A DNA stretch of 64,000 nt from Tribonema minus (Eukaryota > Sar > Xanthophyceae > Tribonematales > Tribonemataceae), in contig JAFCMP010000536.1 in NCBI GenBank assembly GCA_017506865.1, positions 62,001 through 126,000 of the forward strand, given 5' to 3'. Positions within the stretch are counted from its first letter, which is position 1; every line of letters begins with the position of its first letter. Made by a program: the position numbers and the translations under genes. Of the stretch, positions 44,798 to 56,900 are shown piece after piece. The notes beneath the pieces are model-generated. The model ran no database searches. It saw only the letters and a list, made by a program, of their open reading frames with translations, and was not told where the DNA came from.

Positions 44798-46448
44798 ATG
44801 GCGCTGCCGTCACCGATACAGAAGGTGAGGCCTTTGCGTTGAACCTGCATTGATGCGCTCTCCCGCGTTCAGCAAGCTGGTGCGTCGCCTGTCTGGAAAA
44901 AAAAATCGGTTTGGTCGTTGGCGGTGTGTGTGTGGCGATGCGCATGTCGTGTACAGCTGTTCATTTCTTAGGACGGCATTGCATTGCATTGCCGTTCCGT
45001 TGGGCGTGCTGTACTAGCTGCGTAAAGTCGTGTACCCCGCACGGGCGAAGACACGGCCAGTCTGCACAAAAATGCGCGTCTCGTCATGCCTCCTCCAGCA
45101 CCAGCTTCTCGGCACGCATGTTCGATGTCTCAGCATGCATCTCACTGCTGCAGCTCTCGCCACCCACTGACCTGTCTCATCTCTTCTTCGGTGTGCGCAG
45201 TACAACTATGAGAGGAGCACGTACCGATGGCTCATGGCACGGCACGCCGACATCTTTGCTCGGTGTGGCATCACCACCAAGACCCTGGAGAGCGCCAGCC
45301 GTGCCCGCCAAGCCTTCCACCAGTCCGGCTGGGAGGGTGCTCGCATGCTGATCCGCGCCGACTCTCAGGGGCGCCACGAGCGAACCCCCCTCTTCGAGAC
45401 CATCATCAAGAGGGGACTGAGCAAAGGCACCCGGTTCGACATCGACACCATCAGCGCCCGTGAGCAAGCCACTCTAGGCATCACGTTCGACTCCACTCTG
45501 GAAAAGTACGTCCTCAGCCAGTTCACCAACGGCTTCGACGAAAGCACCCTCCCACCGCCGCCATCCGCTTCCCCGGTGCTGGCTGCGCCACGAGCGACGC
45601 GCCCCTCACTGCTCGAGGTGCCTCCCTCGCCTGTCCCCTCTTCGCCGAGCCCTCACATGGTCGATTCCTTCCAGCTCGGCGCCGATGCACAACTGCCGGA
45701 GGAGGAGAGCGGCAGCGGCAGCGACGGCAACGGGCTGCGAACGTCGCTGAGGCGCAAACGCCGCTTCCTGCGCGAGAGGCCCAAGCTGCGTGTGGAGGTC
45801 AGCGCGGCGCGTAAGCCTAGACCCAAGGTCACCGTCAGCGCTGGCCCCTCAACTGCGACAGCACCATCCGTCGTCACCCAGTCCCCTCGGGATGGGGCCT
45901 TCAAAGCGGCGCCGGCGGCGGATGCGCTGCCGCGCCGCGGCAGCCACATTGACGTGCTGCAGAGCCACATCCAGGAGCTCCTCAAGGAGGAGCTGCAGCA
46001 GGGCCTGTCGTTCCACGTAAGCAAGAGGACCACCAATGGCACGCGCTCGGTGCAGGTCATCATCGAGCTCATCGCCGACAACGCCGGGGGCGCGCTGCTG
46101 GTGCCGCAGCCCTGCGACAGCGCCGCCGCGCAGTGGTCCAGGGTGGACTTTGACCACGCCGTGCACGGCAGCAGCAGCGGCGCCGGCGGCGACGGCGCAT
46201 TCGGCCTCTCCCCTGCCAAGCGCCCGCGTATCACCGTGTCAGCGAGTACCGGCGGCGACGCTCCCGCCGCGTACCCCCTGCACGACAGTTTTGACATTGT
46301 AGCCGCGGATCAGCCGGCGGCGCTCGGCGGCAGCAGCGCCAGCTCCGACTTTCACCACGCGGTGGCCGCGAGCCTGCCCTGGACCACGGACGGACCCGCT
46401 TTTTTCGACACCCTGGACCTGGAAGCGCTGGGGGTGGGGCTGTTCTGA
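44798..46448 (+). CDS. Unrecognised 424-aa protein, possible nuclear/regulatory
   Basis: Model: a 9-codon first exon 44798-44824 (MALPSPIQK, donor GTGAGG) joined in phase to 45201-46448. Not recognised. Residues 10-110 are compact and mixed in charge (YNYERSTYRWLMARHADIFA, EGARMLIRAD, LFETIIKRGL). The middle is Pro/Ser-rich, followed by a strongly basic patch (SLRRKRRFLRERPKLR) that could be a nuclear localisation signal. A second structured block (HIDVLQSHIQELLKEELQQG, then VQVIIELIAD) follows near residue 260. The C-terminus is acidic-hydrophobic (FFDTLDLEALGVGLF), like a transcription activation segment. A regulatory role is inference from composition only. The tiny first exon is less certain than exon 2; an internal ATG at 45234 is the alternative start. 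Confidence 0.55.
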
Positions 46449-48035
46449 GGGGGAAGCAGCCCCCCTGCCCCCCCTGCGCCTGGCCTTCCTGCGCGTCCTT
46501 GCGGTTTCCCAGGCGGTGACCTGTCGTATATCAGTCACAGTGTGTGTCAGTATATGGGGGGTTGCGTTGTGTTTTGGGAGGAGGGCGCGATGTGAGGAGG
46601 GCGTTGTGGTCGTGGTGAGGGGGTAGGGCTTGGCGAGGGCAGGGTACCCCCTCCTCCCCCGCCAATTTCTTTCTTTTTGTGTACAGGTTTTGGTTGGGGG
46701 GTGTAAACATTTTCGGGGGCTGGCGTCATAGGCGGCCAACCCCACTCCCCGTCCGCCACCTAGTTGATCATGAAGCGCTAGTGAACTGTGCGGCCGATAC
46801 GCCAGGGCCCTACAGGTGCCCATGTAAATAGTTAGTGGACACGGACAGGGTCACTGAGCAGTGACAACTAGGAGAGCATGGGGCGGCCCAGAGGCTTGTG
46901 ACGACTCTGTAGCGAATGCGGGTTTGCGTAGGCCGGTAGGGGGGCACTTTATTCTTGCTTGGTTGTCCCTGCCACTACCTCCTTGTCCCCCTCTGTTGGA
47001 GAGTTGCCGCAGGCCCGACATGCTGACGCGCGCGCGCGCTTGCCAACTTCAGCGTTGCACGCGCGCCGCCGCCGATGCGTTTCGGGCTATACTGCTGGCC
47101 ACAGCCTCCACAGATGCAATGCAGTTTATCTTTGATCGCAGCGACGTTGACTTGCCCCTGCTGTGGTTTTCCCTGTCTCTTTCCTGGTGCTTGGCTGGTG
47201 TGTGGTGAAATTTGCGACCATGCGTTTATGTGTTTACTGGCTGGTCACATTCGGAGCTATGTTCTATGCTGTTTATTGATGTGCGTGAACATGTCCCTGC
47301 AGCTGTTGCTTGTGTCATTCTGTGTCCATGGGATTTTCACTGGTAGCACTTGAAGTTTGACACGCTTTGGTAGGGATCACCCGGAGAACTGTGTTATGGT
47401 CACCAAACCCAGAGTGTAGGAGCGACGAGCGTAGCGTTCTGCTTTGTGCTTCACAAGACAAGGTTCCTTACTGAGCACAAACTTGCAACTTGGCGCGCAT
47501 CATACAGGTGTGCTTGGCCGATGAGGGTTGATTAGGGTTAGGGCTCCATGTCTTCACTGTGTGAGAGCAACATTCGGCGCACACAGCCCTCAACAACGCT
47601 GGCATTGAGTGCTCGGTCCTGTGAACACCTATCCTGAGTGTCACTGATGTCGATAGCACGGACATTCAAACAGCCAACAGCTCCGGTGGTGGGTGAACCC
47701 AACCCTGAGCCTAAAGCAAGGCTGCTCATGGCTTACATGCTTCGTAGTGCTTGGTACTGGCTAATGCTGAGGTAGAACCTACTCAGAGAAGCGGATTTGC
47801 TGTCTTTCTGTGTGACTGAGACCACCGCTCATCAACATGCATGATCATCATTCAGACCCCAACTAGGGCATGAGTCACCCATGGTCATTATATCGAGTGT
47901 CTGCTGGAGAACATGACACTGCGGTAGATTTGCATCTCAGCACTCCAAGCATGTCAACGGCTGGCATGTACAACAGCGAGAATTAATAAAAAGTACAACA
48001 GCAGAGCTCGTTAACGCCGAAAGGCGTGGCAGCGA
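46449..48035. other. Intergenic region without recognised gene
   Basis: Contains G/T-rich sequence (46550-46740), an isolated TTAGGG unit near 47534 and no convincing exons. It probably includes the 3' UTR of the preceding gene. Confidence 0.4.
47968..48002 (+). mobile_element. Micro-insertion of the LINE-like 3' tail
   Basis: The 15-bp GAGAATTAATAAAAA is bounded by GTACAACAGC on both sides (47968-47977 and 47993-48002). It matches the retroelement 3' end at 41777-41791. Confidence 0.45.
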
Positions 48036-49001
48036 ATGCGGCTGGTTTGGTGGGTGGGCTGGGCTGCAGGGCTTGCAGGAGCTAGCACCAGCGGCCCCCA
48101 GGTGATGCCAGCGTGCGTAGCCCCTTCGAGAGAACTTCAAACGTGTGGTGGTGTCTCGGAAGCCCTGGCTGGCGTGCGGAGGAGGGACAGGGAGCGGCTT
48201 GGCGTGCTTGGAGAGCAAGCGGAGTCGGCTGCACGCCACGGCACCAACCACAAGTTACTAGCAGCGGTAAATGGCAATATCTTGTCAGGCTTGCAGCCTG
48301 CGGTGAGCCGTGACCTCGCTCATCAAGGAGGCGATGCTTTACTTAGTTATATAGCCTTTCTCTCTAGCGTCAGCGCCTGGCGCCCAGTGACTCCCTCTGC
48401 TTATCTCTATGATATCGGGGTTCACGTAGATAGCCACAATCTCCAGTTCAGGGCCCATCATGGTGACCTTGGCCTGCATGAAAACTTTGAGATGGAGTCT
48501 GCGTGGAGCTGGGTGGCCCTTAGAAGGGTCTGTCTGTGGGGGGAGAGTCTTGCAGCTTTGTTTGGTATCCCTGCTAGTGTGTGGGGGACAGTCGCTTGCG
48601 GATGCTTTGTTGGGGGTGATATGGGAGGCCCGGTGAACCACCGTCCCGCTCATCAAGGAGGCGATGCTTTGCTTAGTTATATAGCCTTTCTTTCTAGCGT
48701 CAGCGCCTGGCGCCCAGTGACTCCCTCTGCTTATCTTTATGATATCGGGGTTCACGTAGATAGCCACAATCTCCAGTTCAGGGCCCATTATGGTGACCTT
48801 GGCCTGCATGAAAACTTTGAGATGGAGTCTGCGTGGAGCTGGGTGGCCCTAAGACGGGTCTGTCTGTGGGGGGAGAGTCTTGCAGCTTTGTTTGGTATCC
48901 CTGCTAGTATGTGGGGGACAGTCGCTTGCGGGTGCTTTGTTGGGGGTGATGTGGGGGGCGGGGTGTGGCGTGCAAGCTTTGCATGCTACATCCAAGAGTG
49001 A
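48036..49001 (+). CDS. Hypothetical protein with in-frame 110-aa tandem repeat
   Basis: Continuous 321-codon frame from ATG 48036 to TGA 49001. Two copies of a 330-bp unit (48317-48646 and 48647-48976) encode the same 110 residues with few changes (HQGGDALLSYIAFLSSVSAW, YDIGVHVDSHNLQFRAH, ALRRVCLWGESLAALFGIPA). By hand count, about seven of ten differences between copies are synonymous in this frame, which suggests it is or was translated. Not recognised. The N-terminal 90 residues are less convincing, and the start could be a spliced exon instead. A GTGAGA donor lies at the very end, so the gene may continue. The opposite strand is also partly open but has no such codon-position bias. Confidence 0.4.
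   Translation: MRLVWWVGWAAGLAGASTSGPQVMPACVAPSRELQTCGGVSEALAGVRRRDRERLGVLGEQAESAARHGTNHKLLAAVNGNILSGLQPAVSRDLAHQGGDALLSYIAFLSSVSAWRPVTPSAYLYDIGVHVDSHNLQFRAHHGDLGLHENFEMESAWSWVALRRVCLWGESLAALFGIPASVWGTVACGCFVGGDMGGPVNHRPAHQGGDALLSYIAFLSSVSAWRPVTPSAYLYDIGVHVDSHNLQFRAHYGDLGLHENFEMESAWSWVALRRVCLWGESLAALFGIPASMWGTVACGCFVGGDVGGGVWRASFACYIQE
48317..48976 (+). repeat. 330-bp tandem duplication
   Basis: Two head-to-tail copies, roughly 97% identical by eye. The period is an exact multiple of three. Confidence 0.95.
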
Positions 49002-49693
49002 GAACAAGGCGACACACCTACAACATGGCATTTCCACAGCCACAAGTGGAATATAATAAAAGTACAACAGCAGACTGGCCATAATGTACAACTGCCATGA
49101 TGTGCAGCACGTGCATTCTCGTAAGCAGGGCGTGCAGACACACAGGCGCACCAAGAGATAACTTGAAGATCGGCACGCACCACAAACACATCTGTGTTAC
49201 AGGACACACTTGTGGAGTGTTCAGCGGAGGGGCGGGATTTCCAACGGAGGGTAGGTATCAGTAGTACCAGCGACCGACTGTTGTGTGTGTGAGGGGGAAG
49301 TCGATACATGCGGGGGGAAAAGAACCCGGCAGATCATGCACTCTTTAGACACGGCTGACATGACACAACACGCTCATGGGAAACACTAATGGCGTGTGGG
49401 GGCGTGCTTACAGGCGCCGCGCCTCTCCGGTGGAGTGCGTGCGGGAGCGTAATTCGACGCGGAACATTACCGCAGTGCATACTTCAACTTGAACTTGGGG
49501 TAAAGGGGGCCAGTCACTACTGGCCGTAGCGCTAGCATTGCAGGCCGCATTGCCGCGTGAATGTGGAGCACTGCGGCCACTGCTGTGAATGCTGAGCACT
49601 GCGCTGCCGCTGCTGGTGCCGCCGCTGCTGCCGCTGCAGCGCCGCCGCTGCTGCCGCCGCTGTCACCGCAGCCGCCGCCGCTGCTCCCGGCCG
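49002..49693. other. Intergenic region
   Basis: Contains another AATAAAAGTACAACAGCAG segment (about 49055-49072) like the one at 47984, and GCC/GCT-rich low complexity just downstream of the DGAT2 stop. No gene is supported. Confidence 0.45.
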
Positions 49694-51203
49694 CTATAAG
49701 ATCACCAGGGTCTCGTCCTCCGCGTAGCCGTACGCCGCCTTGTGCTCCTCAAAGAGCTGGCGCACGGCCGCGGCGTAGACGCCCATGATGACGCGCAGCT
49801 CGTCGACGCTGGGTTCTGAGCACTGCTTCACCTCGATGGGCCGCCCTACCACCATGCCGAGGCGCACGCGGCGCGGCGTGCACGTGAACCAGCGCCCCCA
49901 GAAGGCGATGAGCGGGAACTTGAAGTAGCGCAGCGCGGCGCGCCACACGCGGCGCGGCGCCATTACGCGCGAGTATGCCCACTTCTCGCCGAAGGTGAAG
50001 ACGGGCACGAGGGACGCGCCGCTCTGCACGGCGAGCCGTATGAAGCCGAGCCTGCGCGACAGCTCCAGAACCGTTTCCTTGGAGTCCCCGTCCGTCGTGA
50101 AGATCTCCCTGCTGCCGCCGGGATATAGCAGGATGCTGGTGCCCTGCGCGAGGATCTTGGCCGCGACGGCGCGGCGCGCGTCGACTGCGCCCAGCCACAG
50201 GCAGATCTCGCGCACAAGGGGGGCCTGGAACAGTGGTGTTGCGGCCAGCGTGCGTGTGTCGATGCCGGGGAAGAGGGTGGGCCACACCGGTCCGTATGTT
50301 GCGGCTCTGGTTGGGGGGACGAGGGGGGAGGGGGGGGTTGACGTGGGGGGGGGGGACAGGGGTTTGTTGAGCGTTGATGTGGGGGGTGGGCAGGGGTTTA
50401 AGCAGCGCTCAAGTGTTGGAAATGTGGGGTCATCGTGCAATGCGATGAAGTTGCAGTCGTCAGGAGAGTCCTACAAGTTCAACGTCATGGGCGTGTGTGC
50501 CTTTTGCCTTGCCGTCAGTGCTTTAGGATTAGCAGCATGCATGTCTTGCATGTGTCGTGATCATGCAAGCCACCATGCATAGCAGCGCCTCTTGTTCCCA
50601 TACACCTGCACTGCCTCCAGCACCTGCATTACACTTGCACACACATTCATGCCGCAGTGCACCGATAGCATTCGCTGGCAATGCCTGTACTGTGCACTGC
50701 GCCCACTGCCTGTGAAGCAGCAACTGGCACATGCTGTGCTTGATGGCACTATATACGACAGGCCTGCACAACGCAGCGAACTTCGTGTTGCAGCAGCAGT
50801 CATGGGTATGTAGCCCCAGGGTGATCAGAGTCGAAGTTGAGTTTGAAGTTGAGTTCACCGCGTCAACGCACCTGCTCAGCACCAGTATGCCGTGCGGATG
50901 TAACCCAAACACGTACTGCTTCGATGGGTCCAGCTCCGCCAGCCTCTCCACCTTGAGACTTAAATAACGGTGCACATGGGTCCAGAACGCCGCCCTGACT
51001 AGCGCGGGCCACTTGCGATCCCCCAGGTGGTGAGATGGCCTCAGGAAGGAGGGCGCGTATGCTAGAGTTATGGCGGCTAGCAGGGTGTAATGGCCGTGGT
51101 ACCAGAGCGCCACCCATGCCGCCACTACTACCAAGAGCAGGTGCATGTAGTGGCTGGTGATGAAGACCACGCTCAACCTGGAAGTTGAAGTTGCATGGGT
51201 CAT
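49694..51203 (-). CDS. DGAT2: Diacylglycerol O-acyltransferase type 2 family
   Basis: Two exons in coding order, 51203-50872 and 50306-49694, in phase; 314 aa. Makes triacylglycerol from diacylglycerol and acyl-CoA at the ER (or, for some relatives, wax esters or monoacylglycerol products). Landmarks: paired hydrophobic segments at residues 11-50, then YVFGLHPHGIL with the catalytic HPHG at about 102-105. Exon 2 has FPGIDTRTLAATPLFQAPLVRE, YPGGSREIF, RRLGFIRLAVQSGASLVPVF (FGE follows) and the conserved VVGRPIEVK near the end. Length is normal for the family. DGAT2 is the main TAG-forming family of algae, often in several copies. The intron has long G-runs on the plus strand, giving C-rich tracts before the CCAACCAG acceptor. 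Confidence 0.94.
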
Positions 51204-53975
51204 GTTGGAAGTACGTGAGCCAAGCAGCAGGGGTGCCGCAGTTCATGTCGTACGGGAACTCGGTATGTATGCAAGTGCGCTGTGGGAGCGGAGCTAGGCG
51301 TCCTTCCAGCAAGCGAAAGATTCGGATCACAATTGGTTGCAAAGTGTATGGCATGTCCAGCCTCCTGCAACACTATACAGTTGACATCGAGAGTGTCGGC
51401 AGCGTCACATCCACAGCCTCAAGCACCATATCATATCAACCAATTTGCAAAGAACCGACAAGCAGCAGTTTTGTAAGGAACGGACAAGGCAGCATTGCTG
51501 CATGTCATTTGTGTAAGACAACCGCTAAGTGCGACCAGCGGTGGGGTTCAGCAGGTCAAGGTCCTTGCCGATGTGAGCAGCATCGCGCATTGAATGAGGT
51601 GAGAGCGTGTGTCTGAATGCCTGTGAAGCGCTTCAAGCGCACAGACCACAGCTGATGGCACTCGTGGTATACCAAGGCAGTGGATGACATGTTGACGAGT
51701 CGCTACCCTGCGCCGTCTGCAACAAGTGCCAGACCAACTCGCGCCGATGGTCCGCGCGCTGTCAATGCGTCGCTGGCGTCTGCACATGCTTGCATTAGCC
51801 CTTACCTTGTCGCCCGCTCCCAAACTCTAAGCTGTGTGCCACGATGGTCAGCCATGTCCAAACACATGTACCCGGTGTCGCAGCAGCGAGGAGAGCATGG
51901 AGCTGTGTCCAGCTCTCGCAGCATCTTGTTAGCCTGACACATAATGGAAGGTGGTGATTGCCGGCAAGCGGCTACAGAATACACTCAGGTGATGGCGCTC
52001 GGATTGAGGCTTTTTCCAAGACCAAGTCGCAGGCTTGCGGCGCCGCCCTGCCCGCCGCCCAAGAAGCTGACTGCCGGGTGCAGATAGTTCCTGTTCAGCT
52101 ACCAATGGTAGGCATGTCCCTAATGGACTCATGTTCCCAGTGACACAGTCAACTAACTGGGGGCGGGCGGCGCGGCGAAATGAGCCTTTGGCTTGCTCGA
52201 TAATTTGAGCGAACACCGGCAGGGCCGCGCATGGCTCGTGTGACTGCGTCGCAATGGTCGCCTTGAGATCATCATGTCAAAGCTATCAACCTGCGGGGGC
52301 CTGGATTGTTTGTACACGAAACGAGGTTTGAGAAGTTTGGTTTTTTCCCGGAAACTTCTGTCTGCAACTTCAACCCCTGTGTGATCCGTCGAGAAGTCTG
52401 CCAAGTTCGACGACGATAACGCGGAAGCAAAACGACACGCGATACAGTACTTGAGTCTGCATATGAAAGGAAGCAACCAGAGGATTCTCAAAAGAATCAC
52501 GGACAGTCTTCAAAGCGTTGGTGTCAGCACCAGCCCCAATCGCAGCAACAACTGAAGCGCCGCCGCCGCCGCCGCCGAGTGCAATGGTTTCTGCCAAAAG
52601 TCTACCGATGACGTCGCGCTCTGGTTGGGATCATCAATCCGCGTTAGATTTTAGGCGAAGGAAAGGGGCCGAATCTGGCAACTCTCTAGCTACAGTCTCT
52701 CGCGAGCTGTCGCGGACGATGCAGCCAGACACGCTGACGCTTAATCTGGTGCTCGACTCGAAGTACTTGCCGAAAGTACTCGCCTGACGATTATTGAGCA
52801 TGTCAGCGACCAGCGAACTGAGTTGACGAAGTCGCAAGTCGCTCACCACATGTTGCGACAAAAACAGGCTCACATCGACATGTCGTCAGTAGTCAAGTCA
52901 TGACAGCACTGCTGCAGAATACAATGCAATCACTGGTGATTCAGATCATAGGGGCGTTCATCAAGGCTGAACTTCCTGGTCTCTGCATATGCTAACACAG
53001 AATGCAAGCGAAGGTGGCATCATCCTACTTTGCTCATGCCCCAGAATATGTCGATTCCGCAAAATCTTGTTGGATACAGCTGATGCAAAGGAACAGTGCA
53101 GACTCTGAACGCACTGCTGCAAACACAGCCTGGTTGGCAACCACCCAGAAAACTACACATCCTGAAAAAATGAAGAGTAGTATGTATGACTTCTGAAAAT
53201 GACAGTATACCTTGTGGTTAGGTCGACTCTGCCAGTAGATTATCACAACTGCCTGGTCGACTCGAGACGTTGAGCTGCACATGCATGGCGCACTTATTTC
53301 ACGGACTTTGAACGTTTGTAGGCAATCAATATGATGGTGCTGCTGCGCTGGCACAGGCATGCTAGGCCATCAAGCAGCCAACAATCAGCTGAGGGGCGCA
53401 TCAGCAATGAAAGGCGTCCGGAGTGTCCACCGTTGACATGACAACGGTGCATGCTGTCAGGCCTCTGAGCAGCTGGCAGCACTTTTACTGCAAATCATGC
53501 CCAGTGTTTACTAAATATGCAGCTAGATGAACAGCTAGCAGGCACACCACACAGCTGCGACAAGCCAGCCACCTTGATACCACACTTCAGCAAGGAAACG
53601 TAGCATAAACAAAACGCACAATCGTTGGCCACTCTTGAGTCATCTCATTTTCACATTTCACTGTGGTCTCATGGCATAGCATTGCTAGCCTGCGGTTCCA
53701 CTATGTTACCTCAACCCACAATGCAACATGCACCGAGCTGTGTGTTGCGGGATTCCTGCGCATGCCTTGTGCGCACGCAGCGCACAGCACCTGCTGGCAT
53801 TGAACTCAGTATGTACACGAGTCATGTGCGAATGTGTGTTCGACAAGTCTCCTGCATTCTTGCAGGCCAAGACTTTGCTGTATGCCCTATTCTACTATGC
53901 TTGGCTGACAAGTGCTACTGACAATTGTGTAGCCTATGGCGCCGTTCTCACACTACAATGAAGCGCCCAGCCCAG
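51204..53975. other. Long region without a supported gene
   Basis: 2.8 kb between DGAT2 and DDB2. Minus-strand open frames at 52370-52597 and 52634-52873 look mildly protein-like (the second has LSQHVVSDLRLRQLSSLVAD), but they lack ATG starts where expected and match no family I recognise. They could be exons of an unrecognised gene or decayed coding sequence. Confidence 0.35.
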
Positions 53976-56900
53976 CTAATGCACACCGTCAGCCCATTCC
54001 TGATCATCATCTCTGGGCATGACAAATAAACGACGCGCAGGCACAACATGGCTACTGCCGCTGACATCTGGCAGTCCACCGGAGCAATCAACAGCGCCTT
54101 GCCCTCGAATGTTTGCCACCGGCTGCCCAGTGGCAGCACCCGACTTATCTGCCTCAGGCTCCTCCTCCTCCGCCGGCTGCTGCTGCGGCTGTTGCGCAGT
54201 CGCCTTGTGCCGCCTTCGCAATGCCTCCAAGCCGTGCGGCACACGTCTGCTGGGATCTCCAGCGCCGCTCCGCTCCTGCTGGAAAAAAGGCGAGCGCGTT
54301 TCTAAGCTGGCCCGCGTGCGTCTGCCATGATCATCGGGAGCGGGGTCCATGGAGCATGCTTGGAGTGGTGCCTGGGCTGACCGGCGCTTGGCACAGGCCT
54401 TTGTCTTGCTGCTAGGGGGAGTGATGGAGCCGCTAGATACTGTGCTGGTGTGCGTATAAGTACGGCCTTTGCCCGGTTTGCCAGGCGTGGCAAAGTGAGG
54501 AGATGCGCTGCTGCCGCCGCCGCCGCCGCCGCCGCCGCTGCTGCGCGCAGGCAAAACCGCCGCCGCAAGCGCCTTGGCGCTAGCCTTTGCCTTGGCGGGA
54601 GGCGGCTTGCCCATTGCAGCGGCAGCAGCAGCAGCAACTCGTTGCAGCGCCGGTGGCACAGCCTTTTTTTGCCGAGCAGCGGTCGTGAGCGCTGGTGGCA
54701 CGCGTGCAGCACTGGCGGCAGCGGCAGCTGCAGGTGAGCCATGAGTTGCCGCCTCTGCGGCAGCCGCTTCCGCTCCCGAGTCGTGACGCATTGCTCCGCC
54801 GTGTCGTTGAGGGGTCAAAGACCCAGCGGCAGTAGCAGCAGCAGCAGTGACAGCAGCGGCGGCAGGGCGCGGCGCGCCGCACCCTGCGTGCTGCTGCATG
54901 GCCTCCCTGCGCCACCGCCACACCACCACCTTGGTGCTGCCGCCGCTGCAGACCACATCGCTCAGCGCGTGCACCGCCGTCACGGGGCACGACAGCGGCT
55001 GACGCGCGTCCGTAAGCTCCGCCAGCAGCGCCCCGCTGTGCGCATCTATGACGTCTACGGGCTTCAGGGGCAGGTTGTGTATGGCCTCGGAGATGTAGCG
55101 GCCGCACACGATGCGCCGCTCGAGGGGGTCTTTGGGGTCCCAGACGGCCTTGAAGGGGGACAGGTAGCGGTTGAAGTCGTGGCTGTGGATGTGGGCGAGG
55201 GCGCGGGCGGGGTCCAGGCCCGTCGCGCACCAGTCCGGCCAGACGCGCAGCCTGCGGGGGTAGGTAGGTAGGTAGAGTTTATTGTGCATTCAATGGCAAC
55301 ACTGAGCGACTGATCCTAGAGCATGTCGAGGGCGTAATGCAGAACGATTTCGGCTTGTTGGGAGGATGGGGAGCGGGTACCCGAGCTGCAAGACTGTGCG
55401 TGCAAGGTGTCAAACAACGAGGCTGCGTAGCGACGCAATGCTTAGTTGGGGGTGGCATGGTACAAGCAACGGTCACAACTTCAGGTTGAGTTAAGGACGA
55501 GCTAAGAGGAACCCTAGCCCTCACCCTCACCCTAACCCTAACCCTAATCCCAAACCGTTGCAACGTGTGTTACTCACGAGCGTACGACACTTAATTGAAT
55601 AAACAAAGAGTAGCTGTCGCAGTTGTGTATGAAAGCAACTGCGCTGTACGCGCAGTGTACATTCAGGGACCACAACAGCCCGCCATCGCTTCTCGCAGTA
55701 TTCGGTGTGTCTCAGTCTGGCAGTGGTCAACACAGCATTTCAAACGCACCTGAGGCAGGAGCATGGTGACGATAAACACCAGCCTACTTAGTAGTGGCAG
55801 CTAAACAAGGCAAGCGCAAAGGCACGTGCATCTGCTCAAGCTGGAGCGCAGGTCATGACCAAATCTTGTGATCTCACCGCGCATTGGGGCTCTGCGCAGC
55901 GGTATACTTTGAAATAGCAAATTCAGTTGACATCACGAACGGCAGTCTAAACAGGGCAGACGACCTCACACACCGCGTGTGACAAGTCCCTTTCCGGCAA
56001 ACACGCTGTGCGACGACACAGCACTCGACCAAAGCAACGACGAAGTCATGAACGCACTAAATCATCCATTCATGAACATGAACCACGCACCTGTTGTCGC
56101 CGCACGTCGCCAGCACCTTTTCACCTGTGAGCGGCGAAAACACGGCATTTGAAGCGATGCGCGGCAGGGCCCCCCCCCCTGCCACATACCCCCCGCCCCC
56201 CCCCTCCCCCCTCGCCTGCCACGCCTCGGGCAGCTTCCTCAGGTCCCATACGCGCAGCCGCCGGTCGTTGCCGGACGTCAGCAACAGCGCCGCGTGCCGC
56301 GGGTGGAAGCACAGCGACACGATCTTGGCGTTTGGCGCGTGCAGCAGCGACCGCGTCGCAAGAGCATTCTGCCGGAGGTCCAGAGCGTAGACGCAGCCGC
56401 GGTTGTCGCCTACATAGAAGGCGCACGAGGGCGCCGGCGCGGCAGCCACGGCGTGCAGCGAGTGCCACGCGCTGCCGCTGGCGGCGCCGTTCAGCCTGAG
56501 CACAGCCGTGCTGCTGCTGCTGCTGCCGCCGTTCAAGTCCGTGACACAAGCTCGGCCGTCCAGCCCGCACGACACCATCACGTCTGCTGCGCCGCTGCCG
56601 CCGCGCAGCACGTCGATGCCGTTGACCTGGGCGCTGTGCGCTGCCACCACCAGCGGCACGGCAGCAGCAGCAGCGTCTGCGGCGCTGCTGCCGCAGTCGA
56701 TGGCGGCGCGCCAGTTCCACGCCGCCAGCGCGCCGCCGCTGTCGGCGGACAGCAGCACGTCGTGCCGCGTGGGATGGAACATGAGGCAGGATATGCGGTG
56801 GTCGTGAGCCCGCACCAGGCCCGCCATGGTCCAGCCGCGTTCGGGGGCCGCCGCGGCGGAGCACAGCGGCGCCGCCGCCGCCACCGCCGGCGCTGGCAGT

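Noticed and set aside
52370-52873. Minus-strand frames between DGAT2 and DDB2
   Set aside because: Mildly protein-like but lacking ATG starts and family resemblance; kept only as a remark on the gap.
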